The notes: generated from the sequence alone by a model not told the origin. A stretch of 64,000 nt of DNA from JANLSE01 sp038214135 (GCA_038214135.1 JBBQSD010000019.1:1-64000); one strand, 5' to 3'. Counted from the first letter of the stretch, positions 52,282 through 61,124 are shown. Numbers and translations are program-made.

Positions 52282-53504
52282 GATTGTTGCCTTCTACGGC
52301 GGGCCAACCCGATGATAAGCCCTGCAATCAGCACCAGGATAAGGAGCGGCAGGAGAATATAGGGCAGCAGCCAGCGATTTCTGATCCACATGCCCTGCGG
52401 TGATTGCGCCGCAACGATTTGTTCGTTCAGGGCGATGACAGTTTCACTACCGCAATCATATGGGTTCACCCGTGAACGGAAATCATGGACAATCGGAATA
52501 TCGGGCAATTGATTGCCAGGAACGAACGCTGGGTCAACCGTCATCTGTTCTGGATCGAAACGGCCATAGAAGCGGGTGACATACGGGAAACGTGTTCGTA
52601 GCTCGCTGATCAACGGGTCGCCCACATTTACGAGTTCATTGCTTGGTTGGGCAACCTCGGTGATCAACCCACGTCCAGCCGATTGGGCAATTGCCTGATC
52701 AACCAGATCGCGATAGTTATTGAAGCCCGATGACCGGAAACTTGTCGCAACCACCTGATCATCGGGGATTGTGATGCGCTCCATATTTTCGGGGACAACC
52801 TGTTGAGCGGCAAATACCCACACCAGTAGTTCTGTCTGCGGTTCCGCGCCAACTGCTGCAAGCCGCAGCGGAATCATGGCTTTATCGGCTTTAAAGGCTA
52901 TTTTGACTGGCTTGATATTGCCGACATCCTGGCCACCCTGGAGTTTCATCGCTAAAAACAGCATGCCAGCATCGCTATACGATTTAATCAGCGGTTCCAT
53001 CGGCGGCGTAACCCGATAGCCATTCTGGCGCAGCCAATCGGTCAGTTCGCCAGCATCTGGCCCACCAACCACACTGAAATCATATGGCCCAACCTGGCCC
53101 TGTTGGTAGATATTCACACCACCCTCGGCCCCTGGTGGGGCACCACTGCCCGCACCGAGCGAGAGTTCGAGACAGCTCTTTGGTGGGAACAGGAAGCGTG
53201 GCTCGGTGGCGCGTTCGATCTGGCTGAATGATTCGGCCTCAACCACATCGACCTGTGGGTTGCTTGGCAGTGGCACAACCCAGGCGAAGTTCTCGGCAGT
53301 ACCAACATAATTGACCGACACATAGGCTTCGACCATGCCAGCCTGGCGATCAACAGCAAAGATGATCCGTTGTGCCGATTGACGTACCTGTGCCTCGGGC
53401 GAGAAGATTGCTGCACAGGCACTTACCAGTTCTGGTGCAATGGCCAGCAGGAGCGTCAGCGCTGCTATGATGGCCCGAATGTTTCGCACATGGCCTCCGA
53501 TCAC
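52278..53504 (-). CDS. DUF2330 membrane-anchored protein
   Basis: 408 residues. An N-terminal signal segment (IIAALTLLLAIAPELVSACA) precedes the DUF2330 domain: QSAQRIIFAVDRQAGMVEAYVSVNYVGTAENFAWVVPLPSNP is the family hallmark. A C-terminal membrane helix (WLLPYILLPLLILVLIAGLIIG) with basic tail RRRRQQS holds it in the membrane with the domain outside. Function unknown. A GTG at residue 6 is an alternative start. Confidence 0.85.
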   Translation of the reverse strand: MIGGHVRNIRAIIAALTLLLAIAPELVSACAAIFSPEAQVRQSAQRIIFAVDRQAGMVEAYVSVNYVGTAENFAWVVPLPSNPQVDVVEAESFSQIERATEPRFLFPPKSCLELSLGAGSGAPPGAEGGVNIYQQGQVGPYDFSVVGGPDAGELTDWLRQNGYRVTPPMEPLIKSYSDAGMLFLAMKLQGGQDVGNIKPVKIAFKADKAMIPLRLAAVGAEPQTELLVWVFAAQQVVPENMERITIPDDQVVATSFRSSGFNNYRDLVDQAIAQSAGRGLITEVAQPSNELVNVGDPLISELRTRFPYVTRFYGRFDPEQMTVDPAFVPGNQLPDIPIVHDFRSRVNPYDCGSETVIALNEQIVAAQSPQGMWIRNRWLLPYILLPLLILVLIAGLIIGLARRRRQQS

Positions 53505-53519
53505 TGATTACATGTTTGA

Positions 53520-54218
53520 TCAAGAGATCCGCCACCAGATGCCCGTACACTCTGGGACAGTTACTCTGCCGCCTGGTGCTGGGTATGTTTGCGCTGGGCT
53601 GCCAAAGAAGAAGCCAGTCAGATCATCGGCTTCCTGCTGCGAATAGAAGCGATAATCGGTGCGAATCCACATGTGCTGCCAGCCCAGATCCTGCTCAAGC
53701 CAGCGATAGTAATTGGCCAGTGCTTGATCGGGCGGTGCTGGTTCGGTTCGGCCAGTGCCGAGTGTTTCAATAATAATTGCAGCACCGCCTGGTTTCAGCA
53801 CACGCTGCATTTCACCAATGGCGGCCCCGATCCGTACCTGCCAGCGATTTGGTTCCCATGTGGTTGTATGGCCGAAGCTCCAGCCGGCGAGCGCCAGATC
53901 GGCATAGGCATTGGGTAGTGGCAGCGCGGCATTATCGGCAACCGCCAGCATGACATTACCAATCGCCAGTTCGGACAAACGCTGGCGAGCGAATGCAAGC
54001 ATATGGGCAGAGCCATCGCAGGCATGAATGGTTCGCACCCAGGATGCCAGCAAACGGGTGATGCGGCCCGTTCCAGCGCCAAGCTCAGCAACCCGCAGAT
54101 GAGGGAGTTGGCGGATACGGCGGAAGGCGCGCAACAGATTCCCCTGGTAATCCTCACGCGAGACGAGTTGATCATACTGCTCGGCATGCTGGGCGTAGAT
54201 CGTCGCAAAATCAGGCAT
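53520..54218 (-). CDS. Class I SAM-dependent methyltransferase
   Basis: 232 residues. SAM motif I is VAELGAGTGRI (about residues 39-49), motif post-I IHACDGS, and ALPLPNAYADLALAGWSFGH and VLKPGGAAIIIETLG correspond to motifs II and III. The C-terminal part, with LEQDLGWQHMWIRTDYRF, varies in the family. The small-molecule substrate is not deducible. It is followed on the minus strand by the DUF2330 gene with a 15-base gap. Confidence 0.9.
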   Translation of the reverse strand: MPDFATIYAQHAEQYDQLVSREDYQGNLLRAFRRIRQLPHLRVAELGAGTGRITRLLASWVRTIHACDGSAHMLAFARQRLSELAIGNVMLAVADNAALPLPNAYADLALAGWSFGHTTTWEPNRWQVRIGAAIGEMQRVLKPGGAAIIIETLGTGRTEPAPPDQALANYYRWLEQDLGWQHMWIRTDYRFYSQQEADDLTGFFFGSPAQTYPAPGGRVTVPECTGIWWRIS

Positions 54219-54490
54219 TCGTTTGGCCTACACAGGTGGCTCCTGCAGCAGTATAGCGCAATCCTATGGAAGGTGTAAATATTGGGTGGGCGCAGATATG
54301 TTTTGGGTGCGACGGATTCTTCTGCAATGAACCACCATGCCCAACCATCGCGTAGGGGCGAACCGCGTGTTCGCCCACATGGAGCAGCGCAACACCATCA
54401 TCGCGGGCCGACACGTGGGAGGCCCATATGCGTGGACGCAGCGCAGGCCGCCGCAAAAGTTTACGTCACACCCAATATGGTTTACGATTC
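54219..54490. repeat. Intergenic region with GGGCGAAC hairpin
   Basis: 54355-54375 is GGGCGAAC, five bases, GTTCGCCC, an 8-bp stem of a repeat type common in this phylum. The rest holds nothing I can identify. Confidence 0.5.
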
Positions 54491-54519
54491 TTGCACGCCT
54501 GTGGGACGTATGCTATACT
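54491..54519 (+). promoter_or_regulatory. Promoter of tRNA-Val
   Basis: TTGCAC at 54491-54496, 17-base spacer, TATACT at 54514-54519; predicted start near 54526, five bases before the tRNA. Confidence 0.7.
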
Positions 54520-54530
54520 TTGACGCAATC

Positions 54531-54607
54531 GGGCGATTAGCTCAGTTGGCTAGAGCGCATCCTTCACACGGATGAGGTCACTGGTTCGAGTCCAGTATCG
54601 CCCACCA
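54531..54607 (+). tRNA. tRNA-Val (anticodon CAC)
   Basis: Acceptor GGGCGAT pairs with ATCGCCC; D arm GCTC..GAGC; anticodon stem CATCC/GGATG with loop TTCACAC, anticodon CAC; variable AGGTC; T arm ACTGG TTCGAGT CCAGT; discriminator A and an encoded CCA end. 77 bases. It stands at the left edge of a region with defence-type genes, as tRNA genes used for integration often do; no copy of its 3' end was seen downstream in the window. Confidence 0.95.
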
Positions 54608-54689
54608 CTCTATCATTCGAAGGTTGGTTTGGAAGGAAACTCGCTGCGGAACCGGAGCATACTCGGTTCGCAATAGACGTAGCGAGGTG

Positions 54690-54870
54690 GTCAAGCGTTC
54701 GCTGGCCCTGGCGTTGCCGTCATCATGGACGACAATTATTACTGGTCGTCGTTGACCAGGCGCGGGGTGCAGGGAACGCAGCGCGCACGAGGAGTACGCG
54801 CAAAAGCCCAGTATATTGGAGTTTTTAAGGTACGACGTCTCTATCAGTTCACGTCGTACCTGCCTCCATA
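54690..54870. repeat. Diverged repeat with long imperfect inverted repeat (copy 1)
   Basis: It shares GTTCGCTGGCCCTGGCGTTG, TCGTTGACCAGGC and GTACGCGCAAAAGCCCAGTA with 56433-56615. Its right part has an 11-bp perfect stem AGGTACGACGT (54828-54838) with ACGTCGTACCT (54851-54861), flanked by GCCCAGTATATTGGAG and CTCCATATTGGGC, which also pair. It looks like the remains of a mobile element. Confidence 0.6.
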
Positions 54871-54896
54871 TTGGGCATCCGTGTCAGCCTGGATAG

Positions 54897-54924
54897 TTGA
54901 CGATCCGCACTGATACGGTATACT
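54897..54924 (+). promoter_or_regulatory. Sigma-70 promoter of a short transcript
   Basis: TTGACG at 54897-54902, 16-base spacer, TATACT at 54919-54924. Predicted start at 54930-54932. The -10 is identical to that of the tRNA promoter upstream. Confidence 0.65.
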
Positions 54925-54929
54925 TAACG

Positions 54930-55099
54930 ATGAATATAGGTACCGACGTGATTACCGGTATCGCTGATGGGCGGGAATCCGTCAGCGAGATGGTAAGCGC
55001 GTTAGTTTGCGGGTCTATCGGGTAGCTTCTCGGCTTGGGCCGGTAGACCTTGATTATTGAGACACCTTGACGACGCTATGGAGCGAGTCAGGGTGTTTT
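54930..55099 (+). ncRNA. Candidate structured small RNA (or leaderless 31-codon message)
   Basis: A 170-base unit bounded by a promoter and a terminator. It folds by eye into three hairpins: TTACC..TCGCTGA/TCAGCGA..GGTAA (54951-54996), GGTCTATCGG/CCGGTAGACC (about 55012-55049) and the terminator. The paired arms are long and almost without mismatch, which favours a functional RNA. The same transcript could also encode a 31-residue peptide from ATG 54930, at the predicted first base, to the TAG at 55023. I could not match it to 6S, SRP, tmRNA or a known riboswitch. Confidence 0.5.
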
Positions 55100-55100
55100 C
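55062..55100 (+). terminator. Rho-independent terminator of the short transcript
   Basis: ACACCTTGAC (55062-55071) pairs with GTCAGGGTGT (55087-55096), with CGCT/AGCG inside, followed by TTTTCGTTT. Confidence 0.7.
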
Positions 55101-55193
55101 GTTTGTGCTGCCTCTCTCTATAAAGAACTATGTTCATTGAGAAACGCAATGAATATGCGTACAACAGGAGTGCAGTGTATGGATCAGTGATGG

Positions 55194-55448
55194 TTATGGA
55201 TCAACTGAGTGCTCCACTCCTGCTGTGGTATCATAGTGGAGCAAATCCCCCACCGCGACGCCGTAATAATCACAGAGTTTCTCTAGTGTTTCAAACTCGA
55301 TCCGCTCGGTTTTCCCTAGCTCAAGGCGGCTAAGGTTCGGATACGTAATACCAGTTGCTTCTGAGACTCTACGCAACGTGACTTTGCGTCCAAGGCGTGC
55401 TTGGTAGTCCAAACGTACTTGCAAAACTCGTGAAACGATCTTGCCCAT
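55194..55448 (-). CDS. Cro/C1-type HTH regulator
   Basis: 84 residues from the ATG at 55448 with GAGGAAGCAC before it. The HTH spans about residues 20-75: VTLRRVSEATGITYPNLSRLELGKTERIEFETLEKLCDYYGV, where ITYPNLSRLE is the recognition helix region; VGDLL follows, as in many phage-type and conjugative-element repressors. The short length and a good promoter suggest it represses itself and a neighbour, perhaps the candidate RNA or the island genes. It ends in a region with AGGAGTG/CACTCCT arms that could terminate it. Confidence 0.85.
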   Translation of the reverse strand: MGKIVSRVLQVRLDYQARLGRKVTLRRVSEATGITYPNLSRLELGKTERIEFETLEKLCDYYGVAVGDLLHYDTTAGVEHSVDP

Positions 55449-55479
55449 GTGCTTCCTCAACAGCAAAACCATATTCATT

Positions 55480-55508
55480 ATTTAACACGAACATTCTACT
55501 ATTGTCAA
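55480..55508 (-). promoter_or_regulatory. Promoter of the HTH regulator
   Basis: On the minus strand TTGACA (55503-55508), 17-base spacer, TTAAAT (55480-55485), about 31 bases before the start codon. Confidence 0.65.
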
Positions 55509-55689
55509 GATCATATTGTTCTATCTTGAAAGTATAGAAGTAGTGACGAAAAGGTCGAGCTTCTTAATTATTAGGATTATAGACGATATTCTCATCGACC
55601 TTATCCGTTAATCGCGCCAGTGGCAGCATGATGTGAGCAACGTACGCAGGCTGTAGAGCCTGTGATGCACTGGCGATTATCGCAAGCTT

Positions 55690-56370
55690 TCACGCGCTGC
55701 GTGGATCACCCTGCTCAACTGGTACGTCACCTGCCTCGGGGTTACCATACCAGCTATAGGCCAGCCGACGCGCCGGGTCGCTGAAGCGCATCGCTGCTGG
55801 ATCGAAGTGGGCTGGATCGTAGCCCTGCGGCAGCCAGACACGCGTATCGTCGTCCCGTGTACCAGCAATAATCTCAGCGAAGGCATGCACGCCACCGCAA
55901 TCTTCGGGTGGGCAGGCCCGCTCACCGCCAACGCAACGCGGGTAGCGGAGCTTGAAGTCGTGGCGCAGCACCTCAACCAGCCGCACGGTATGCCGCCATT
56001 CGTCGCCGAAGTCGTATTCGTAGATCGCCGTATCGTTGCGGTAGGTGAACATCGACGCGATCTGGTGCGCCCAACTCGGTGGGTCATCGCAGTCCTGGCT
56101 CAGATTGTGGATGCCGAAAATGCGCTCCTGCTTTGTTCGTGGGTGCGGCATGGTGAAGCGGTGCAAGTGGTAGTCGAGCCAGCCCATCGCGTCCTGAATG
56201 GCGACGTGCAGATCCCAGAATGTGTCGTCGCCGGGAACCTCGATCTCCCGCCAGATCAGCGGGTCAGTCTCCTGTAACTCGATACGAAAGCGCAGAACAA
56301 GCGCCTGGGTGGGGATCACCGTTTCGTGCCCACCTTTGCGTGCCTGCGAGCGGCCATCGGTCGTGGTCAT
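55690..56370 (-). CDS. Plasmid pRiA4b ORF-3-like family protein
   Basis: 226 residues from the ATG at 56370, which follows AAGGAGCAACA; the open frame reaches 56466, but that part is the repeat at 56433. The family pattern is plain: LRFRIELQETDPLIWREIEVPGDDTFWDLHVAIQDAMGW, HRFTM, YEYDFGDEWRHTVRLVEVL, RYPRCVGGERACPPEDCGGVHAFAEI. The CPPEDCGG turn is diagnostic. Members occur on plasmids, with IS1096-type elements and in accessory DNA; no enzymatic role is known to me. Confidence 0.9.
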   Translation of the reverse strand: MTTTDGRSQARKGGHETVIPTQALVLRFRIELQETDPLIWREIEVPGDDTFWDLHVAIQDAMGWLDYHLHRFTMPHPRTKQERIFGIHNLSQDCDDPPSWAHQIASMFTYRNDTAIYEYDFGDEWRHTVRLVEVLRHDFKLRYPRCVGGERACPPEDCGGVHAFAEIIAGTRDDDTRVWLPQGYDPAHFDPAAMRFSDPARRLAYSWYGNPEAGDVPVEQGDPRSA

Positions 56371-57184
56371 TGTTGCTCCTTGGTTTGTACTAAGCATAGA
56401 GGGTGCGCTATTACCCACCGCAACAGTCTGACGTTCGCTGGCCCTGGCGTTGAAGACAACTGTCAATAGTCGGCCGTGAGTGCTCAGGTAGTGTCGGCAA
56501 TATTGAGTATAGCCCGACGAGTGACAGACAACAGAGTATCATACTAATCATCGTTGATCAGGCACACGTCGTGTACGCGCAAAAAGCCCAGTATTGAAGG
56601 AGTAGGGATAACAAGTGTATGTGGCGCGATGGCGCAATACCCAAACAATCGTAGCCGGAGTTGGGATTATGTGGGCATTGCACCAGATGTGCAGCGATCA
56701 ACGTGGACACTACCAAGCGATGCTCGCTGAAGCACTCAATCTGCTTCATAAAAGAATACGGTAAGCAAGTTCATGCTAAAGCACAGTATGATCGCGCCAT
56801 GAGCAGATTTCATATAATAAAGGCTCTTCCGAACCCGCCGTGGTAGTGAATTGATGTGTACTGGATTGGGAATGGAAAGCCGTGAAAGCGTTCTCCCTAT
56901 TTTCTCGGCAAATTGCTCACAAATGGCTTTTAGTACATGGCTCTCTGATGAGCTAAAACGCATTAGAAGAACACATGTTTCTTACAGCAGCGCCGGAAGA
57001 GCCTGATTCACCTTCGATAGCTCGAATAGCGATCCTCGTGCTCAATGTCAATCGAGGATCAATGTAAGCCTGGCAGCATGACGGCGGCAGCAGTCATACG
57101 AGCACCAGTAATAGTACTTTTGCTGCACATCCGAATCTAAACCCATAACGCTATCGTTCCCTATATGCGCTACAATGTGTCAGA
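56371..57184. repeat. Gene-poor stretch with diverged repeat (copy 2)
   Basis: 56433-56454 carries ACGTTCGCTGGCCCTGGCGT and 56545-56615 carries TCGTTGATCAGGC and GTACGCGCAAAAAGCCCAGT, related to 54690-54870. 57031-57038 GATCCTCG and 57053-57060 CGAGGATC form a hairpin. Short open frames at 56558-56963 have no binding sites and no recognisable product. TACAAT at 57171-57176 may be the -10 box of the following gene. The lower GC content and lack of genes suggest decayed mobile DNA. Confidence 0.5.
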
Positions 57185-57526
57185 ATGATGTTAAAACATG
57201 GGACGTCTGCTGTGTCGAAGCAACCTCGGCTCCATCTTACCGAACGCTTTCCTGATCTGATTGCTCAGGCCAGGCTCTCGCAGCGTGCCTTTGCCCGCAA
57301 ATCCGGTATCAGTTTCTCAACGATTATGGGACTGATCCATCCGGAGCTGCATCCGGGTCGGCGCGGCGGTATGCAACGCCGAACGGCGTGGATGCTGGCA
57401 CAGGCCTATGGTGAGCTGGTTCATATGGATGCCGATGCTGCGTTTCGTCTGCTGATTATCGAACGTCTGGATGTGCCGTTGACCGATACCACGCCAGCTG
57501 AAGGAGATCCGCATGGCGCGTCTTGA
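57185..57526 (+). CDS. HTH-domain protein, first gene of the defence-type operon
   Basis: 113 residues (ATG 57185 or 57188). Residues about 22-75 look like a lambda-repressor-type HTH: LIAQARLSQRAFARKSGISFSTIMGLI followed by a helix MLAQAYGEL. The C-terminal 30 residues are unassigned. Its end overlaps the helicase start by 14 bases, so the two are coupled. A TACAAT box ends nine bases before the ATG, so the message may be leaderless. It probably controls the operon; such small HTH proteins precede many restriction-like and BREX-like loci. Confidence 0.75.
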   Translation: MMLKHGTSAVSKQPRLHLTERFPDLIAQARLSQRAFARKSGISFSTIMGLIHPELHPGRRGGMQRRTAWMLAQAYGELVHMDADAAFRLLIIERLDVPLTDTTPAEGDPHGAS

Positions 57527-60500
57527 AGACCTTACGCGTGGCGCATCACTGCGGGGTATCCTGCCCGATAGCCTCGTTACGATCATCAATGTGAGCTGGT
57601 ATGGCAGCGAAGCTGTTGAGCTGACCTATAAGGATACCAGTGGTCGCCCTGGCGTCCGGCTGCTCTATCAGGATGACGAGCCATCGCTCGATCTCGTCAG
57701 CGCAGGCCGTCCCTGGAGCTTTGACGGCGATGGGCATCTGTTCCGGCTGGTCTCAGAGGCGCACCGCATTCGTCTCGCGCATCTGTTCGATCCGGTGCTG
57801 GCGGTGCATACCTCGCTGGTTGAACCGCTGCCCCATCAGATCACCGCCGTGTATGAGACCATGTTGTCACGTCAACCGCTGCGTTTCTTGCTGGCCGATG
57901 ACCCTGGCGCGGGCAAGACGATTATGGCGGGCCTGCTGATCAAGGAACTGATTGCGCGCGGCGATCTACAACGGTGCTTGATTGTCTGCCCTGGCAGCCT
58001 GGCCGAACAATGGCAGGATGAACTGTATCGGCGTTTCCATTTGCCGTTCGAGATTCTGACCAATGACAAGTTGGAGTCGGCGCGCACGGGTAATTGGTTT
58101 TTGGAGAACCACCTGGTGATTGCCCGGCTCGACAAACTGGCCCGTGATGAGTCGGTGCAACAAAAGCTCCAGGCTCCCGATTGTCGCTGGGATTTGGTGG
58201 TCTGCGATGAGGCCCATAAACTCTCGGCGACCTTCTTCGGCGGTGAGCTGAAATATACCAAGCGTTATCGCCTTGGCCAGTTACTTGGCTCACTGACTCG
58301 GCACTTCTTGCTGATGACGGCCACGCCGCATAATGGCAAAGAAGAAGATTTCCAATTGTTCATGGCGCTGCTTGATAGTGATCGTTTTGAGGGCCGCTTC
58401 CGTGATGGTGTTCATCAGGTCGATGTCTCGGATCTGATGCGGCGCATGGTCAAGGAGCGCCTGCTCAAATTCGATGGTACCCCGCTGTTCCCCGAGCGAA
58501 TCGCCTACACTGTACCCTACAAGCTGTCTGATGCCGAAGCCCAACTGTATCGGGAGGTGACCAACTACGTCCGCGAGGAGTTCAACCGCGCCGAGGCGCT
58601 CCAGAACGACAAGCGGGTTGGTACAGTCGGCTTCGCCCTCACGGTCTTGCAGCGGCGGTTGGCCTCGTCGCCGGAAGCGATCTTGCAATCACTGCATCGC
58701 CGTCGTGAGCGGCTGGAGAAGCGCCTGCGTGAGCTTGCGGTGATGCAACGTGGGGCAATGATTGAACACGCCAGCATCCGCCTGCTTGATGCGGAGGATC
58801 TCGAGGATCTGGAGGATGCACCCGACCGTGAAGTGGAACTGGTTGAGGAGGAAATCCTCGATCAGGCGACGGCTGCCCGCACGATTGATGAGTTGCGGTT
58901 GGAGATCGCCACCCTGACGCGGCTCGAATCATTGGCGCTCGCGGTGCGCCAGAGTGGCGAGGATCGCAAATGGCGCGAACTGGCCAGCTTACTCGGCGAA
59001 ATCTTCACGCCCGCTGCTATCGTTAATCGCCTAGCCGATCCGCCGGTTGCCTATACCGTCCGCCCCATCGCACCGCCCACACCATCACCGCACCAGAAGC
59101 TGGTGGTATTTACCGAACACCGCGATACGCTGAATTACCTCGTGCAGCGCGTTACCACGCTGCTTGGGCGCAGCGATGCCGTCGTCACCATCCACGGCGG
59201 CATGGGCCGTGAGGAGCGCCTAAAAGCCCAGGAGTCGTTTCGGCATGATCCGAATGTACAAGTACTACTCGCAACTGATGCAGCCGGTGAGGGCATCAAT
59301 CTCCAACGTGCCCATCTGATGGTCAACTATGATCTGCCCTGGAATCCCAATCGCTTGGAACAGCGCTTTGGTCGTATCCATCGGATTGGCCAGACGGAGG
59401 TTTGCCACCTGTGGAATCTGGTCGCCGATGAGACCCGTGAGGGCGATGTCTACCAGACGTTGCTGGAAAAGCTTGAACAGGCCCGCCAAACACTGGGCGG
59501 CCAAGTGTTTGATGTGCTGGGCAAGCTCCAATTTGAAGGCCAGCCACTGCGCGATCTGCTGATTGCCGCGATCCGCTATGGCGACCGACCGGATATTCGT
59601 GCGAAGCTAACCCAAGCAATTGAGAACGCGGTTGATCGTCGGCATATTCAGGATCTGTTGGAAGAGCGTGCGCTGGCCCACGATGCGATGGATGCGCGGC
59701 AGGTGGCACGCGTGCGTGAGGACATGGAGCGTGCTGAAGCCCGCCGCCTCCAGCCGCACTATATCGAGTCCTTCTTCCTGGAGGCCTTTGTGCAGCTTGG
59801 TGGCACGATTCGCCAGCGCGAGTCACGCCGCTATGAGGTCACCCATGTGCCCGCGCCGGTGCGCAACCGTGACCGGCTGATAGGGATTGGCGATCCGGTA
59901 CTGCCACGCTACGAGCGGATTGCCTTTGACAAAGCGCTGCTCACACCACCTGGCCAGCCGCTGGCGGCCTTCGTCTGCCCCGGCCATCCGCTGCTGGATG
60001 CCACCCTCGACCTCATGCTGGAACGCTATCGCGATCTGCTGCGTCGCGGAACCGTCCTGGTGGATGAGCGCGATCTGGGTATGGCACCACGGGTGCTGTT
60101 CTACCTGGAACATGCCATCCAGGATGCATCCCTCACCCCCTTCCCCCTCTCCCACGGGAGGAGAGGGGAGTATGGAAGTGGTGAGCGGCGCACGATTTCC
60201 AAACAGATGTTGTATGTGGAACTGCGTGCGGATGGGACGACCCGCAGCCTGCACTATGCGCCCTACCTGGATTATCGGCCACTCGTCGATGGAGAGCTCG
60301 CGGTTGACACCCTCCTTGCACGTCCGGAGTGTGCCTGGATCACCCGTGACCTCGAACAGCAGGCGCTGGGCCACGCGATTGCCAACATTGTGCCAAGCCA
60401 TCTCCAAGAGGTCAAGGGTCGCAAGCTCGCGCTGATTGAAAAGACCCGTGCAGCCGTGAAGGATCGGCTGACCAAGGAGATCGGCTACTGGGACCATCGC

Positions 60501-61124
60501 GCCGAAGAGCTTAAATTTCAGGAGCATGCAGGCAAGCCCAACGCCCGCCTGAACTCGCAAGAGGCTCGCCGTCGCGCTGATGAGATGCAGGCACGCTTGC
60601 AGAAGCGCATGGAGCAGCTTGATCTCGAAGCGCAGATCGCCGCGCTGCCGCCCGTCATCCTGGGTGGGTTAGTCGTTGTCCCGGCGGGATTACTCGCGAC
60701 GATTACGGGGAGACCAGCGGGCGAGACGCCCGCGCTCCCAGCAGATACGCAAGCCTCGGCGGCACGCGCACGAGCCGTGATTATGGAGATCGAACGCAGC
60801 CTGGGGTTCGAACCAATTGATCGCGAGTTCGAACGGCTCGGCTACGATATTGAGAGCCGCGATCCGGCCACCGGCAAACTGCGCTTCATTGAGGTCAAGG
60901 GCCGTGTTTCCGGCGCAGAGACCATTACCGTCACCAAAAACGAAATTCTGTATTCGCTCAATAAGCCGGATGATTTCATCCTCGCAATGGTTGAGTTTGT
61001 GTCCGAGCGTGACCATCGCGTCCATTACCTGCGCCAGCCATTCCGGCGCGAGCCGGATTTTGATGTGACCAGCGTGAACTATACCTTTGCCGATTTGATA
61101 GCGCGTGCGACCGAACCCGGCTAG
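57513..61124 (+). CDS. SNF2-type helicase with C-terminal DUF3883 nuclease-like domain
   Basis: 1203 residues, AAGGAG eight bases before ATG. Walker A is DPGAGKT (Lys135), Walker B DEAH at 232-235, motif III TATPHNG near 270 and motif VI QRFGRIHRIGQ near 616-626, all as in SNF2/HepA-type helicases. The C-terminal domain (about 1085-1165) has YDIESRD and RFIEVKGR, the D..ExK pattern of DUF3883/NO VEIN nuclease-like domains. Two intergenic-type repeats interrupt the coding sequence in frame, at about residues 873-892 and 1068-1076. Such helicases lie with DUF1156 methylases in predicted phage-defence loci; the methylase is present downstream. Confidence 0.9.
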   Translation: MARLEDLTRGASLRGILPDSLVTIINVSWYGSEAVELTYKDTSGRPGVRLLYQDDEPSLDLVSAGRPWSFDGDGHLFRLVSEAHRIRLAHLFDPVLAVHTSLVEPLPHQITAVYETMLSRQPLRFLLADDPGAGKTIMAGLLIKELIARGDLQRCLIVCPGSLAEQWQDELYRRFHLPFEILTNDKLESARTGNWFLENHLVIARLDKLARDESVQQKLQAPDCRWDLVVCDEAHKLSATFFGGELKYTKRYRLGQLLGSLTRHFLLMTATPHNGKEEDFQLFMALLDSDRFEGRFRDGVHQVDVSDLMRRMVKERLLKFDGTPLFPERIAYTVPYKLSDAEAQLYREVTNYVREEFNRAEALQNDKRVGTVGFALTVLQRRLASSPEAILQSLHRRRERLEKRLRELAVMQRGAMIEHASIRLLDAEDLEDLEDAPDREVELVEEEILDQATAARTIDELRLEIATLTRLESLALAVRQSGEDRKWRELASLLGEIFTPAAIVNRLADPPVAYTVRPIAPPTPSPHQKLVVFTEHRDTLNYLVQRVTTLLGRSDAVVTIHGGMGREERLKAQESFRHDPNVQVLLATDAAGEGINLQRAHLMVNYDLPWNPNRLEQRFGRIHRIGQTEVCHLWNLVADETREGDVYQTLLEKLEQARQTLGGQVFDVLGKLQFEGQPLRDLLIAAIRYGDRPDIRAKLTQAIENAVDRRHIQDLLEERALAHDAMDARQVARVREDMERAEARRLQPHYIESFFLEAFVQLGGTIRQRESRRYEVTHVPAPVRNRDRLIGIGDPVLPRYERIAFDKALLTPPGQPLAAFVCPGHPLLDATLDLMLERYRDLLRRGTVLVDERDLGMAPRVLFYLEHAIQDASLTPFPLSHGRRGEYGSGERRTISKQMLYVELRADGTTRSLHYAPYLDYRPLVDGELAVDTLLARPECAWITRDLEQQALGHAIANIVPSHLQEVKGRKLALIEKTRAAVKDRLTKEIGYWDHRAEELKFQEHAGKPNARLNSQEARRRADEMQARLQKRMEQLDLEAQIAALPPVILGGLVVVPAGLLATITGRPAGETPALPADTQASAARARAVIMEIERSLGFEPIDREFERLGYDIESRDPATGKLRFIEVKGRVSGAETITVTKNEILYSLNKPDDFILAMVEFVSERDHRVHYLRQPFRREPDFDVTSVNYTFADLIARATEPG
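60130..60186. repeat. CCCTCACCC-family repeat inside the helicase gene
   Basis: CCCTCACCCCCTTCCCCCTC, then CCCACGGGAGGAGAGGGGAG, then GTGGTGAG. This is the same palindrome family that elsewhere is strictly intergenic. It is read in frame as SLTPFPLSHGRRGEYGSGER. It lies between the helicase core and the C-terminal domain. Confidence 0.8.
60714..60740. repeat. REP palindrome inside the helicase gene
   Basis: GCGGGCG (60717-60723), loop AGA, CGCCCGC (60727-60733), then GCTCCCA. It is read as PAGETPALPA. Copies of the same sequence are in the methylase gene at 63482 (AGEPPALPA, same reading phase) and, inverted, at 63660. Confidence 0.85.

Noticed and set aside
54930..55099. 6S RNA, SRP RNA or tmRNA
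   Set aside because: No closing stem between the ends with a central bubble, no GGAAGGAAGC-type SRP loop and no tRNA-like Ala acceptor.
56371..56466. N-terminal extension of the pRiA4b ORF-3-like protein
   Set aside because: It reads through the diverged repeat at 56433, and AAGGAG lies directly before the internal ATG at 56370.
56558..56963. Small genes in the gap between pRiA4b-like and HTH genes
   Set aside because: No ribosome binding sites, no recognisable domains and overlapping repeat-derived sequence.
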